Origin: Chloroflexota bacterium
Lineage (GTDB): Bacteria > Chloroflexota > Dehalococcoidia > Bin125
Length of the DNA stretch: 64,000 nucleotides
Reading direction: 5' to 3'
NCBI GenBank assembly: GCA_028875225.1
Contig: JAPPFB010000029.1
Coordinates: forward strand, 31,983 to 95,982
Positions 40,643-49,117 of the stretch are shown here, piece by piece. The translations under genes were made by a program, and so were the position numbers. The stretch's first letter is position 1. Each line of letters begins with the position of its first letter. Below the pieces are notes generated by a model that was given only the letters and a program-made list of their open reading frames with translations, was not told the origin of the DNA and ran no database searches.

Positions 40643-43612
40643 TTAGGAAGCAGACGCGTCCTCGAGCGGGACAGCGATCGAATCGCCGCTGGACGTGAGC
40701 AGCACGTGCGCTTCGCTGACCTCGACGCCGGCGCCCTGCAGCATGGACGCATAGAGCTGGAGTTGACGGTTGTAGACCTCGCGGCGTTCGTCCGGGATGA
40801 CCGCGTCCGACTTGTAGTCGACGAGGATCCAACCTTCCCCCTCGCGAAACAACAAGTCCGCAACTCCTTCTGTGATGGTGGTGCGATCCTCGTGCGATGC
40901 CACTGACGCGAGCGGCAGTTCGCGAAGGACATGGTTGGACCGGGCTGCGCGTCGAAGCAATCCGGACTCGAAGGCGCGCGCGACATGCTCGGTCACGGGT
41001 TTGGGCTCGATGTGATGTTTGCGGCAGATGCCAACAGCTCGCCGAAGTGTCAGCTCGAGGTCGTTGAAGTCGGCAAGTTCGAGCGCCTCGTGAACGGCCT
41101 GGCCGAAGTCGAGCGGGTCGATCGCAACCGCGTCGCCCTCGCCCTGCTTGACGCCGACATCCTTCCATTGGTCATGCTCCCGTGTTCCCAGGCCGGAAGG
41201 CGTCAAGGCTTCGATTTCAGGTTGGCCGCCCGTGACGGATTGCTCATGGCGGCCGCGCCATTCGTCTCTCAGTTCCTCCACCGGAGGAAGCTGGAGCGTT
41301 AGCGGATGTGCCGACGCGGCATCGAAGGCACGTGGTGGGAAGACCATCACGTCTGCGTCGGAATCGCGCGTGAGCCAGTCCGGCGCGGCCTCGTCGAGGT
41401 AAGTGTGAAAAGAGTCCCGTCGCGACAGGCTGTCCGACGGAAACGACGGCAGGATTAACCAATCACGGGCGCGGGTCGCGGCGACATAGAGCATCCGCCG
41501 AGCCTCCGCATCGCCGTACGCGCGATCACGGCGAAGAGCGGATAGGTATCCGGGCGAGCGGAACGGCGCGCGGTCGTCGCCCAGCTTGAACTCGACCCGG
41601 TTGTTCTGGCGATCGACGATGAAGTCCGCGCCCGACGCCGGTTGATCCTGGAGTTTGGGCAGGACCACGATCGGAAACTCGAGACCCTTGGCTTGATGAA
41701 TCGTCAGGATGCGGACGGCGTCGTCGTCGGCTTCCGTGGTGGCCGATTCGGACTCGGGAAGGTGGCGAACTCCGCGTCGCGACAGCCAACGGACGAAGGG
41801 GCGCAGGCTGTCCTGGTTGTTGTCGGCGAAGTGCGATGCACGTTGCACCAACATGCGCAGATTTGCCTGTCGCTGGCGCATGACCGCCGGGCGGACGCCA
41901 ACGGCCTGCGCCTGGAGCAGCCCCGAGGCTCGAACGACATGCTCGACCAACTCCGGCAGTCGGAACCGGTCGAGTTGACTTCTGAGTTCGGCCAGCGAGG
42001 AGATCGGGCCTCGCAGCCTCCCGTCGTAGGAGTCGGGCAGACCAGCGGCCGCAAGTACGAGCGGGCGGTCGCCCAGGGCCCTGCGCAGTTCGTACAACTC
42101 CCCGTCGGAGGCTGAGCCAATCGGCGACTTGAGCGCGGCAATGGCCGCCGCTTCGTCGGTTGGATCGTCCAGCGCCTGGAGCAGGTGAGCGACCGCCCGG
42201 ATCTCGGGCTGTTGGTAGAAGCCCTGACCGCTGTCGAAGTGGTATGGAATGCCAGCACGGTCCAGCGCTCCGGTGTAGCGGTCCATCGCGGTGCGAGTGC
42301 GAACCAGGATGGCGATATCGCGGAACTCGGGAGGTCGCGCGCGGCCTTCGCTGTCGAGCGCGCCGAGCTTGGCGTCCGGCTCACGCATGTGGACGATTAG
42401 ATTGGCGATCAGCTCCGCTTCGGCGTCCCGCGCTTCGGGAGCGCGATCAAACTGGCGTTGACTGGGGATTACGGCCACGGCGGGCCCAGCGTCCTCGCGG
42501 AAGGCGACCGTCGACTCCCAACGAGCCTGGGCTCTGGGATAGTCCGGGTCCGGTGGGAGAACTCGTTCGAGCACGCGGTTGTGCCAGCGGCAAAGCTGCG
42601 GCCGGGCGCGAAAGTTGACGGTCAGACTGGCAATCGACGCCGTATCGGACGACGCCGCAAAGATCTCCCTGACCTGTTCGTAGATGTCGATATCGGCGCG
42701 GCGGAATCGGTAAATCGACTGCTTGGGATCGCCGGCCATGACGAGCCGGCCGGGACCGGGAGTGGCCTGGGTCCAGTCGTCCGTATCCGAATCAGCGGCC
42801 AGCAGCAGGGCGATCTGGGCTTGCAGCGGGTCGGTGTCCTGGAACTCGTCAATCAGGAAGGCGCGATAGCGAGTCCGGAGATCGCGGCGGGCAATCTCCG
42901 ACTCGACCAGCAGGTCGCGCGCCTCGAGCAGCAAATCATCGTAGGTCAAAACTCCTTCGCGTCGGCGACGAGCCGCGTCGTCGGCGATGAACTGGCGCAG
43001 CGCGTCGGTGACGGCGGCCAGGGCCTCGTCGCGTTCAATCTGATCTTCGGAGCGTTCCTCGCCATGGTCAACGGCGGCGTAGTCGCCGGTGAGGTCTCGG
43101 TTGCGGGACATCTGATCCGCGGCGAGCTGCAACTGGTTCAACGGCAACCCCAGGTCGATCACACGCTGCATCGCTGCCTGGGGCGCATCGCCGCTCCAGA
43201 GCCACGAACGCCACGACTGGGCGAAGCGCAGATCGGCCTGCAGCTGGTCGAGCACGCGAAAGTCCGGATCGAGTCCGGCGTCGAGCGCGCGCTCGCGAAG
43301 GATGCCGGCTGCGAAGGCATGAATCGTCTGGATCGGCGCGGCGTCAACCTCGCGCAGCGCGTTTCGCAGTCCCGACTTCGCGAGTTCGTCGCGGATCTTC
43401 TCCCGCAGTTCGCCAGCCGCCTTTTCGGTGAAGGTGATCGCGACGATTTCGGGCAGGCGGCGGCCATGTCGGACCAGGTTGACGACTCTGTCGACGATCA
43501 CCGAGGTCTTGCCCGAGCCCGCGCCGGCTTCGAGGAAGAATGAGGTGTCCAGTTCCTCGATGAAACGTCGGCGGACGGCGTGGTCGGCCGGTTGGCGCTC
43601 AGTGCCGGTCAT
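40643..43612 (-). CDS. AddA-like UvrD/Rep helicase-nuclease subunit
   Basis: 989 residues. Walker A is EAGAGSGKTSVIVDR (residues 30-36), motif II FLIDEFQDTDPLQAQ, motif IV-V region ARPQLCRWHNRVL, and motif VI MLYVAATRARDWLI. The C-terminal nuclease domain has an intact PD-(D/E)XK core at GVADLLFREGEGWILVDYKSD. This fits AddA/RecB-type recombination nucleases that process double-strand breaks. Its ATG overlaps the stop of the AddB-like gene by four bases. It is somewhat shorter than Bacillus AddA (about 1230). Confidence 0.9.
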   Translation of the reverse strand: MTGTERQPADHAVRRRFIEELDTSFFLEAGAGSGKTSVIVDRVVNLVRHGRRLPEIVAITFTEKAAGELREKIRDELAKSGLRNALREVDAAPIQTIHAFAAGILRERALDAGLDPDFRVLDQLQADLRFAQSWRSWLWSGDAPQAAMQRVIDLGLPLNQLQLAADQMSRNRDLTGDYAAVDHGEERSEDQIERDEALAAVTDALRQFIADDAARRRREGVLTYDDLLLEARDLLVESEIARRDLRTRYRAFLIDEFQDTDPLQAQIALLLAADSDTDDWTQATPGPGRLVMAGDPKQSIYRFRRADIDIYEQVREIFAASSDTASIASLTVNFRARPQLCRWHNRVLERVLPPDPDYPRAQARWESTVAFREDAGPAVAVIPSQRQFDRAPEARDAEAELIANLIVHMREPDAKLGALDSEGRARPPEFRDIAILVRTRTAMDRYTGALDRAGIPYHFDSGQGFYQQPEIRAVAHLLQALDDPTDEAAAIAALKSPIGSASDGELYELRRALGDRPLVLAAAGLPDSYDGRLRGPISSLAELRSQLDRFRLPELVEHVVRASGLLQAQAVGVRPAVMRQRQANLRMLVQRASHFADNNQDSLRPFVRWLSRRGVRHLPESESATTEADDDAVRILTIHQAKGLEFPIVVLPKLQDQPASGADFIVDRQNNRVEFKLGDDRAPFRSPGYLSALRRDRAYGDAEARRMLYVAATRARDWLILPSFPSDSLSRRDSFHTYLDEAAPDWLTRDSDADVMVFPPRAFDAASAHPLTLQLPPVEELRDEWRGRHEQSVTGGQPEIEALTPSGLGTREHDQWKDVGVKQGEGDAVAIDPLDFGQAVHEALELADFNDLELTLRRAVGICRKHHIEPKPVTEHVARAFESGLLRRAARSNHVLRELPLASVASHEDRTTITEGVADLLFREGEGWILVDYKSDAVIPDERREVYNRQLQLYASMLQGAGVEVSEAHVLLTSSGDSIAVPLEDASAS

Positions 43613-46600
43613 GTGCGCTGCCTGCGCAACGTCTCAATGGAGCGGATTGCGTCCTGGTGCCAGCGAGACTTGTGCTCGTAGCGCCGGCCGACGTCGGCCG
43701 TGCATGACGACTCGTATGGGCAGTGCGTGCAGTGCGGACGATCCCGAGGAGGATGACCGGGATACGGAATGAAGTTGCCAGCTTCCAGTTGGTCGGCAAT
43801 GAGCGCGAGTGCGTCGCGCAGGCGCTCGCCGTCGCTGGGCGCGGAACGGCTGCCACGTGTCGTCAGCGATTCGCCGGTCAGGGTCTGGGATACGAAACTG
43901 CCCCGCTCGGTGATCGATCGATGTACGACTTCGGCATCCGAGATAGGAACGCCGCGCTGTGCGAGGGCTGCCAGGTTGGCGACGGCGAGAAACGAGGAAC
44001 CGTTGACGAGTCCGCGGACGTCGGCAACCGTTCGACCGGTGAACCAGGAGAGCGCCCGTTGTCGTCCACCGGCGTGGCTATCGATCCGGTCAATGAGTCC
44101 GCGGAGTCGTAGTGTTCGGTCGCCGCGTACCCGAAGCGGTGCATCGTGGAAGGCAACATTGACTTCCAGCGGCCGCCATCCGTCGCGAGCATCGGCAGCT
44201 TCACGTCGGCGGACGCGGTCGAGGTCGCGCAGGACGTCCTTGCGGATCGCCGGTCGGCCGACCGGAGGTCCAAGCGCGCCGGAGCGTTCGGCCGCGTCGA
44301 GAATGCGCCGCGCGGCGGTGTTCATGTATCCGGGACTGCTGGCGTACTCGAACCAGGTGTGATCCTCTTTGAAGTGCTCGTACTCGCGGACCCAGCTCGA
44401 GAGGATGCGGCGCATCACGCGTCCCTGCGCCTGCCGCTGTGCTCGATCGGGTCGATCGCTCATCGGCTCTCCGCGCGCGCCGATGATGTGGCGCAGGAAG
44501 AACCGGTAGGGACAGGTCACGTACGTCTCCAGCGCTGCGGCCGACCAGGTGCGCTCCAGGGGACGCCAGTCTCCGGAGACCCCGGCCGCATCGATCAGTC
44601 CGTCGAACTCCGTGAATGAACTCGCATTGCGCTGCCTCCTGGCCAACTCGGCCGGTTCCGACGGCGGCCAGATCAAGGGAAGCAGAGCCGAGGTGTCAGT
44701 GTTGTGGCCGTTGAGCAACGCGAGCTCGAAGCTGCCCTCATCTGGTGCGTCGAGTGCGAATGACCAAACGGGCGCGTCCGACGCCTGCAGGCTTGAGGTC
44801 GGCGTGGCAGTCGGTGCGACGACTCTCTGGATGCGGCCGCTGCCTACGAGCCTGGCTTCCTGCGCCTCACTCTGCGTCGTGGCCGCCGACTCGAGGATCA
44901 ACGACGACGGCCGGGCGGGACCGCCGACGGCGCTACTCCTGCGGCTCCAGCTTGCCGTGAATCGTTGTCCAGCGGCGCGGCGGGCCAGCGCCCACGCGTG
45001 ACGATCGGTGTCGGCGCGATCACGTTGCAAGGCGAGCGCCTCCGGGACGCGCTCGTTGATTGCCACTCGTTCGTCATCGGTGAGCAGGGGATCCTGCCGG
45101 CCAACAGCCGGGAACACGCGCTCGGCCACACCGGCGACAAACACGGCCTCGTAGCGAATCCCCCGAGCTGGACCGGTGACGGCTCCGACATTGACGCCGC
45201 CGATCAGCCGCCGCGGATCGCGAACAACCCGTGAGCCGAATGCTCGACCGAGCATGGTCAGGCCACGCGAAGGTGTCCAGGTGTCGCCCAGCGCCTCGGA
45301 CGTCTTCAGTTGCGCGATCGTGTCCTGCAAGGCCTCCCAGACGTCCGGTTCAGCGGATTCGTCGTCGAAGTAGTCCTCAATGGCAGCGCGCAGCGACTTC
45401 GTCGCCGAGGTCCAGGATTCGGATGCTTCCAGCTCGCGGCTGCGCTCCGAAAGGTCGGCGACCAGTGCTGCCAGGTCGGACACTTCGGCGGTGTCGACGG
45501 ACTCAAGCCACGATTCGAGGCGTTCGCGCATGTCGTGCAGTCCTCGCGTGAGGCCGGCGTCCTGTGCAATCCGCTCCCATTGAGCGGGCCGGCGAACGAT
45601 GTCAATCGGACGCTCCCTGATCGCGCGATGAGCCAGCAGGTCGAACAGTGCGCCGCGTTCGACGTCAGCCGGGTCAAGCAGGAATCGAATCAACGCAAGG
45701 GCCGCATGCCCGATCGGTGTCTGGTCCAGCTGTCGACCGCCGATTCTCCACGACGGCATCCCGCTACGCTCCAGCGCTGCGCAAATGCGGTCGTCGGCGG
45801 GAGCGCCCTGTTGATGGAGAACGGCAATGCGGTGAACGGCGATCCCTTCGCGCCCCAGGTCAAGGATCCGTGCCGCGATCTCGTCGGCCTCGGCGCTCGG
45901 ATCGCCGACGCTGAAGTAGAAGTCGTGCGCAAGCGGCGCCGCGGCGAGGTCCGACTCAATCACCGTGGCGTTCAGCTCGCGGCGCAATGCAGTCAGCGTC
46001 CGTCTCGGCGGAGACCCGGGTTCGTCCGATGGGGCGACCAGCAACATGCGCACGTCAACGGCCTCCGCCAATCGAGCCAGCAGGAGTCGCTGGACGCGGG
46101 TCAGGTCGTAAATGCCGGAGACCACGAGCGGAGCATCTCCGAGCGCCTGGCGAAATGCGGATTCCGGCGTGTCCGGGTTGATCGCATCCTCATACCGTGA
46201 GGTACGATCGGCAGCGGTCGATACCGCCTCGAGCCAGGCACGGTGGATGGTCCTGAGGTCGCCGTCGGGCAAATCGTCGGGCGAGAGCGCCGCCTCCCGC
46301 AGATCCGTCAGGGTGCGCAACAGCGCCGAGGAAACTCCGGGCGCTTGAGGATCAAGCCGACTGAGGGGAATGGAGCCGAGCACAGCCTGCAGCGTCGCCA
46401 GATCGGCCCCGGGCGGCCAGGCCTGGCGCTGCGGAGCATCGCCAAGCTGCGCCGCTGACTGAGCGAGATCGACCGGAGTGAATCCATAGACCGCGGCCAG
46501 CGCCCCGCCATTGGCCTCCGCCAGCATGCGCTGAGCGGCCAGTCGTTGCAAGGCGGAACCGTGGAGGATGTTGAGCCGCTCCAGCGGCGACCTGCGTTCG

Positions 46601-46668
46601 GCCGCGATTTGGGTCAGTCGCAGGTCGTTGGCGGCCGGATCAGGCAGCACTTCAATCGTCAGGGACAT
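43609..46668 (-). CDS. AddB-like subunit of the helicase-nuclease, iron-sulfur cysteines present, nuclease motif degenerate
   Basis: 1019 residues encoded directly upstream of addA-like gene. The cysteine pattern of the AddB [4Fe-4S] staple is intact: one Cys in YVTCPYRFFLRH and three in CTHCPYESSC near the C-terminus. The PD-(D/E)XK nuclease would lie between them; its first acidic motif is present (LRGLIDRIDSHAG) but the usual D-Y-K-T-G is SWFTGR, with neither the Asp nor the Lys. The N-terminal P-loop is also unrecognisable (LNILHGSALQRLAAQ). It therefore appears to be a structural subunit with a dead nuclease site. Confidence 0.85.
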   Translation of the reverse strand: MSLTIEVLPDPAANDLRLTQIAAERRSPLERLNILHGSALQRLAAQRMLAEANGGALAAVYGFTPVDLAQSAAQLGDAPQRQAWPPGADLATLQAVLGSIPLSRLDPQAPGVSSALLRTLTDLREAALSPDDLPDGDLRTIHRAWLEAVSTAADRTSRYEDAINPDTPESAFRQALGDAPLVVSGIYDLTRVQRLLLARLAEAVDVRMLLVAPSDEPGSPPRRTLTALRRELNATVIESDLAAAPLAHDFYFSVGDPSAEADEIAARILDLGREGIAVHRIAVLHQQGAPADDRICAALERSGMPSWRIGGRQLDQTPIGHAALALIRFLLDPADVERGALFDLLAHRAIRERPIDIVRRPAQWERIAQDAGLTRGLHDMRERLESWLESVDTAEVSDLAALVADLSERSRELEASESWTSATKSLRAAIEDYFDDESAEPDVWEALQDTIAQLKTSEALGDTWTPSRGLTMLGRAFGSRVVRDPRRLIGGVNVGAVTGPARGIRYEAVFVAGVAERVFPAVGRQDPLLTDDERVAINERVPEALALQRDRADTDRHAWALARRAAGQRFTASWSRRSSAVGGPARPSSLILESAATTQSEAQEARLVGSGRIQRVVAPTATPTSSLQASDAPVWSFALDAPDEGSFELALLNGHNTDTSALLPLIWPPSEPAELARRQRNASSFTEFDGLIDAAGVSGDWRPLERTWSAAALETYVTCPYRFFLRHIIGARGEPMSDRPDRAQRQAQGRVMRRILSSWVREYEHFKEDHTWFEYASSPGYMNTAARRILDAAERSGALGPPVGRPAIRKDVLRDLDRVRRREAADARDGWRPLEVNVAFHDAPLRVRGDRTLRLRGLIDRIDSHAGGRQRALSWFTGRTVADVRGLVNGSSFLAVANLAALAQRGVPISDAEVVHRSITERGSFVSQTLTGESLTTRGSRSAPSDGERLRDALALIADQLEAGNFIPYPGHPPRDRPHCTHCPYESSCTADVGRRYEHKSRWHQDAIRSIETLRRQRT

Positions 46669-46696
46669 AAGGAGGTCAGGGTAGACCGCAACACAC

Positions 46697-46740
46697 CTCC
46701 CCCTGTGGGGGAGGTGTCACGAAGTGACGGAGGAGGCTCC
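46697..46740. repeat. Palindromic repeat of the CTCCCCC family
   Basis: CCTCCCCC-TGTG-GGGGGAGG hairpin followed by TGTCACGAAGTGACGGAGG, a second hairpin. It lies 29 bases upstream of the AddB start and in the gap before glnK. Confidence 0.7.
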
Positions 46741-46758
46741 GGCCTGAACGCATGAAGC

Positions 46759-46784
46759 GGGGGACGCTCCGAAGAGCATCCCCC
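46759..46784 (-). terminator. Hairpin downstream of the PII gene
   Basis: GGGGGACGCTC and GAGCATCCCCC pair with one mismatch around a CGAA loop, 42 bases after the PII stop. No U-run follows on the minus strand; likely a weak terminator. Confidence 0.45.
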
Positions 46785-46825
46785 GCCCCAACCGGTCCCC
46801 GCGGAGGGGGATGGGCCGTCGGTCT

Positions 46826-47164
46826 CTAGACGGCGGCCGGTCCCCGTTCACGGGTACGCACGCGGACGGCGTCCTCGACGTCCAGCACGAAGATCTTGCC
46901 GTCGCCGATCTGGCCGCTGGCCGCGTTCTCGACAATCGCGTCAATCACGTCGTCCAACGGCGTCGTGTTGATCACGATTTCGATCTTGATCTTGGGCAGG
47001 TAGTCAACCTGCACCTGCTGTCCGCGAAACTCCTGCACCACGCCCTTCTGAGCGCCGCGTCCGCGGACTTCGGAGATGGTCATCGAGACGATCCCGATGG
47101 CCTCGAGCGCCGTCCGAACAACCGACAGCCGTTCGGGGCGGATAATGGCGATCACCATTTTCAT
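46826..47164 (-). CDS. glnK: PII nitrogen regulatory protein (GlnK-type)
   Basis: 112 residues, the standard PII fold. The N-terminus MKMVIAIIRPERLSVVRTAL is the signature, and the ATP-contacting Q39 is present in GRGAQKGVV. The T-loop reads QEFRGQQVQVDYLP, where the Tyr51 that is uridylylated in enterobacteria is Val, so covalent control by GlnD is not expected. The end GKIFVLDVEDAVRVRTRERG is the B/C-loop region. Gene order (amtB, then glnK) is the classic one: GlnK plugs the ammonium channel when nitrogen is plentiful. Confidence 0.95.
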   Translation of the reverse strand: MKMVIAIIRPERLSVVRTALEAIGIVSMTISEVRGRGAQKGVVQEFRGQQVQVDYLPKIKIEIVINTTPLDDVIDAIVENAASGQIGDGKIFVLDVEDAVRVRTRERGPAAV

Positions 47165-47212
47165 GATCGTGTTCCTTCCTCAACTGTTTCTCTCCATTGT
47201 GCCGATTCCCGT

Positions 47213-47266
47213 TCTCCCCCCGCGCGAGCGGGGGGAGATGTCACGGAGTGACAGAGGGGGGCACGC
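47213..47266. repeat. Palindromic repeat of the CTCCCCC family
   Basis: CCCCCCGC-GCGA-GCGGGGGG followed by GATGTCACGGAGTGACAGAGGGGGG, in the 112-base gap between amtB and glnK. Because it is transcribed with them it could act as a partial terminator or RNA stabiliser. Confidence 0.7.
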
Positions 47267-47276
47267 CGACGTTGGC

Positions 47277-48794
47277 TCAGTCGCCGCCGCCGGCAGCTCC
47301 ACCGCCGCCACCGGCGGGACTCGCCGCAGGCAGCTCCTCGCCCGCCGAGACTTCGACCGCCACGCCAGGCGCAACTGTCGGGAACTCGGGGTAGGCGCCG
47401 ATGCCGTGCTCCTGCACGTCGAGGCCGGCCAGCTCCTCGTTCTCCGGTACGCGGAGTCCGATGGTGTTCTTGATGACGAAGAACAGGATGCCGGCGGTCA
47501 CGACAACCCAACCGAGGATGGCCAGCACGCCGATCAGCTGCTCGAGCAGGGCGCGGAAGCCGCCGCCCATGAACAGGCCGTAGCCGGGAGCGCCCCAGGC
47601 CTCGGCCGCGCCGGCGGTCGCGAACAGGCCGACCGCCATCGTGCCCCAGACGCCGCAGGTGCCGTGCACCGAGATCGCGCCGACCGGGTCGTCGATCTTG
47701 ACCTTGTCGAAGAACTCGACCGAGAAGACGACCAGTCCGCCGCCAATCGCGCCGATGATCAGCGCCGCCCAGGGCTCGACGAAGCCGCAGCCCGCGGTGA
47801 TCGAGACGAGTCCGGCGAGCGCCCCGTTGAGCGTCAGACCGAGGTCGGCCTTGCCGTAGCGGAACTTGGCCACGGCCACGGCGACGATCGCGCCGGCGCC
47901 CGCGGAGAGCGTGGTGTTGATCGCGATCCAGGCGGCCTCGGTGGCGAGTCCGCCGGACAGTCCGAGGGTCGAGCCCGGGTTGAATCCGTACCAGCCGAAC
48001 CAGAGGATGAACATGCCCAGCGTGGCCAGCGTCATGTTGTGGCCGGGAATCGCGCGAATCTCCGAGCCGACGTACTTGCCGATTCGCGGTCCGACCAGGA
48101 TCGCGCCCATCATGCCGGCCCACGCGCCGACCGAGTGCACAAGCGTCGAACCTGCGTAGTCCATGAAGCCGCGCTCGCCGAGCCAACCGCCGCCCCAACC
48201 CCAGTGAATCACGATCGGGTAGATGATCCCGGTCACGAACACCGTGTAGAACAGGTAGGCCGAGAACTTGGTCCGCTCGGCCAACGCGCCGGAGACGATC
48301 GTCGCAGCGGTCGCAGCGAACGCCCACTGGAAGAAGAAGACGGCCGCCTCGGAGACGCCGTCAGTCTCGGTCAGTCCGCCCAGCGCAGGGAAGAACGAGT
48401 CGCCGCCGATGAAGCCGCCCTGCGAGCCGCCGAAGGCGAAGCCGAAACCGACCGCCCACCAGACGACCGCGCCCAGCGAGGCGTCAAGCACGTTCTTCAT
48501 CAGGATGTTGGCGGTGTTCTTGACACGGACAAAACCGGCCTCGAGCAATCCGAAGCCCGCCTGCATGAAGAACACCAGGATGCCGGCAATCACGAACCAG
48601 ATCGTGTCGACGGCGAGGATGATGTCGGCCAGCGCGGCGGCGTTCTCTTCAACGCTCTGTCCGTACGCAATGCCGAAGGTGGCCAACAGGCCGGTGAGGA
48701 TACCGAGGAACAACCCCAGTCCAGGTTTGCGGACCGCACCAAACGACACAAAGGTCCTTGGGGACGAAGTCCTGACCAATCGGGCTAATGTCAC
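47277..48794 (-). CDS. amtB: Ammonium transporter (AmtB family)
   Basis: 505 residues starting at GTG 48794 after GGAGG. An N-terminal signal-like helix precedes the AmtB fold of 11 helices: DTIWFVIAGILVFFMQAGFGLLEAG (helix 1), GFMDYAGSTLVHSVGAWAGM (contains the family's D-x-A-G and first pore His), LGMFILWFGWYGFNPGS, and VHGTCGVWGTMAVGLFA (second pore His). The C-terminal tail after the last helix is extended and ends in a Gly-rich stretch. Linked to the PII gene, it is likely expressed under nitrogen limitation. Confidence 0.96.
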   Translation of the reverse strand: MTLARLVRTSSPRTFVSFGAVRKPGLGLFLGILTGLLATFGIAYGQSVEENAAALADIILAVDTIWFVIAGILVFFMQAGFGLLEAGFVRVKNTANILMKNVLDASLGAVVWWAVGFGFAFGGSQGGFIGGDSFFPALGGLTETDGVSEAAVFFFQWAFAATAATIVSGALAERTKFSAYLFYTVFVTGIIYPIVIHWGWGGGWLGERGFMDYAGSTLVHSVGAWAGMMGAILVGPRIGKYVGSEIRAIPGHNMTLATLGMFILWFGWYGFNPGSTLGLSGGLATEAAWIAINTTLSAGAGAIVAVAVAKFRYGKADLGLTLNGALAGLVSITAGCGFVEPWAALIIGAIGGGLVVFSVEFFDKVKIDDPVGAISVHGTCGVWGTMAVGLFATAGAAEAWGAPGYGLFMGGGFRALLEQLIGVLAILGWVVVTAGILFFVIKNTIGLRVPENEELAGLDVQEHGIGAYPEFPTVAPGVAVEVSAGEELPAASPAGGGGGAAGGGD

Positions 48795-49117
48795 AAAAGC
48801 CTCCCTTCCCGAGTTCCGGTCTGTTCAGAACCTACGAAGGGAAGGCGAGTGAATGGTTTCACAAGCGTTGCGCCCATGTGTCAGTTCGATTGCGCGTAGA
48901 TTTCGGCGATGTTTCGTAGCCAATTCACCGTCATACCCGCCATCAACAACATCCCGTCATTCCCGCGAAGGCGGGAATCTCGCCGCGTTCAGTAATGACG
49001 TTCGTGCTGAGTACGGCGAGATTGCCGTGACAGGCGCGGCAATGACAGGAGTTCATCCGGCGTCCTGCTCGCTGATCTGACACTTCGATACGATCCCGCA
49101 CAGAGCGGAGCCCCCCC
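48795..49117. other. Intergenic region with a dispersed palindromic repeat
   Basis: The 320-base gap between divergent genes. Apart from the repeat at 48953-49053, I see no recognisable gene. Confidence 0.5.
48953..49053. repeat. Dispersed repeat, CGTCATTCCCGCGAAGGCGGGAA family
   Basis: CGTCATTCCCGCG/CGCGGGAAT-type hairpin, then CTCGCCG..AGTAATGACGTT and, in reverse, CGGCGAGATTGCCG..GGCAATGACAGG. A related copy lies at 58508-58603. This repeat type is frequent in many bacterial genomes. Confidence 0.7.

Noticed and set aside
47076..48788. A 570-residue plus-strand ORF opposite amtB and part of glnK
   Set aside because: Its low-complexity Asp/Arg/Gln composition is that of an antisense shadow; the minus strand has clear AmtB and PII motifs.
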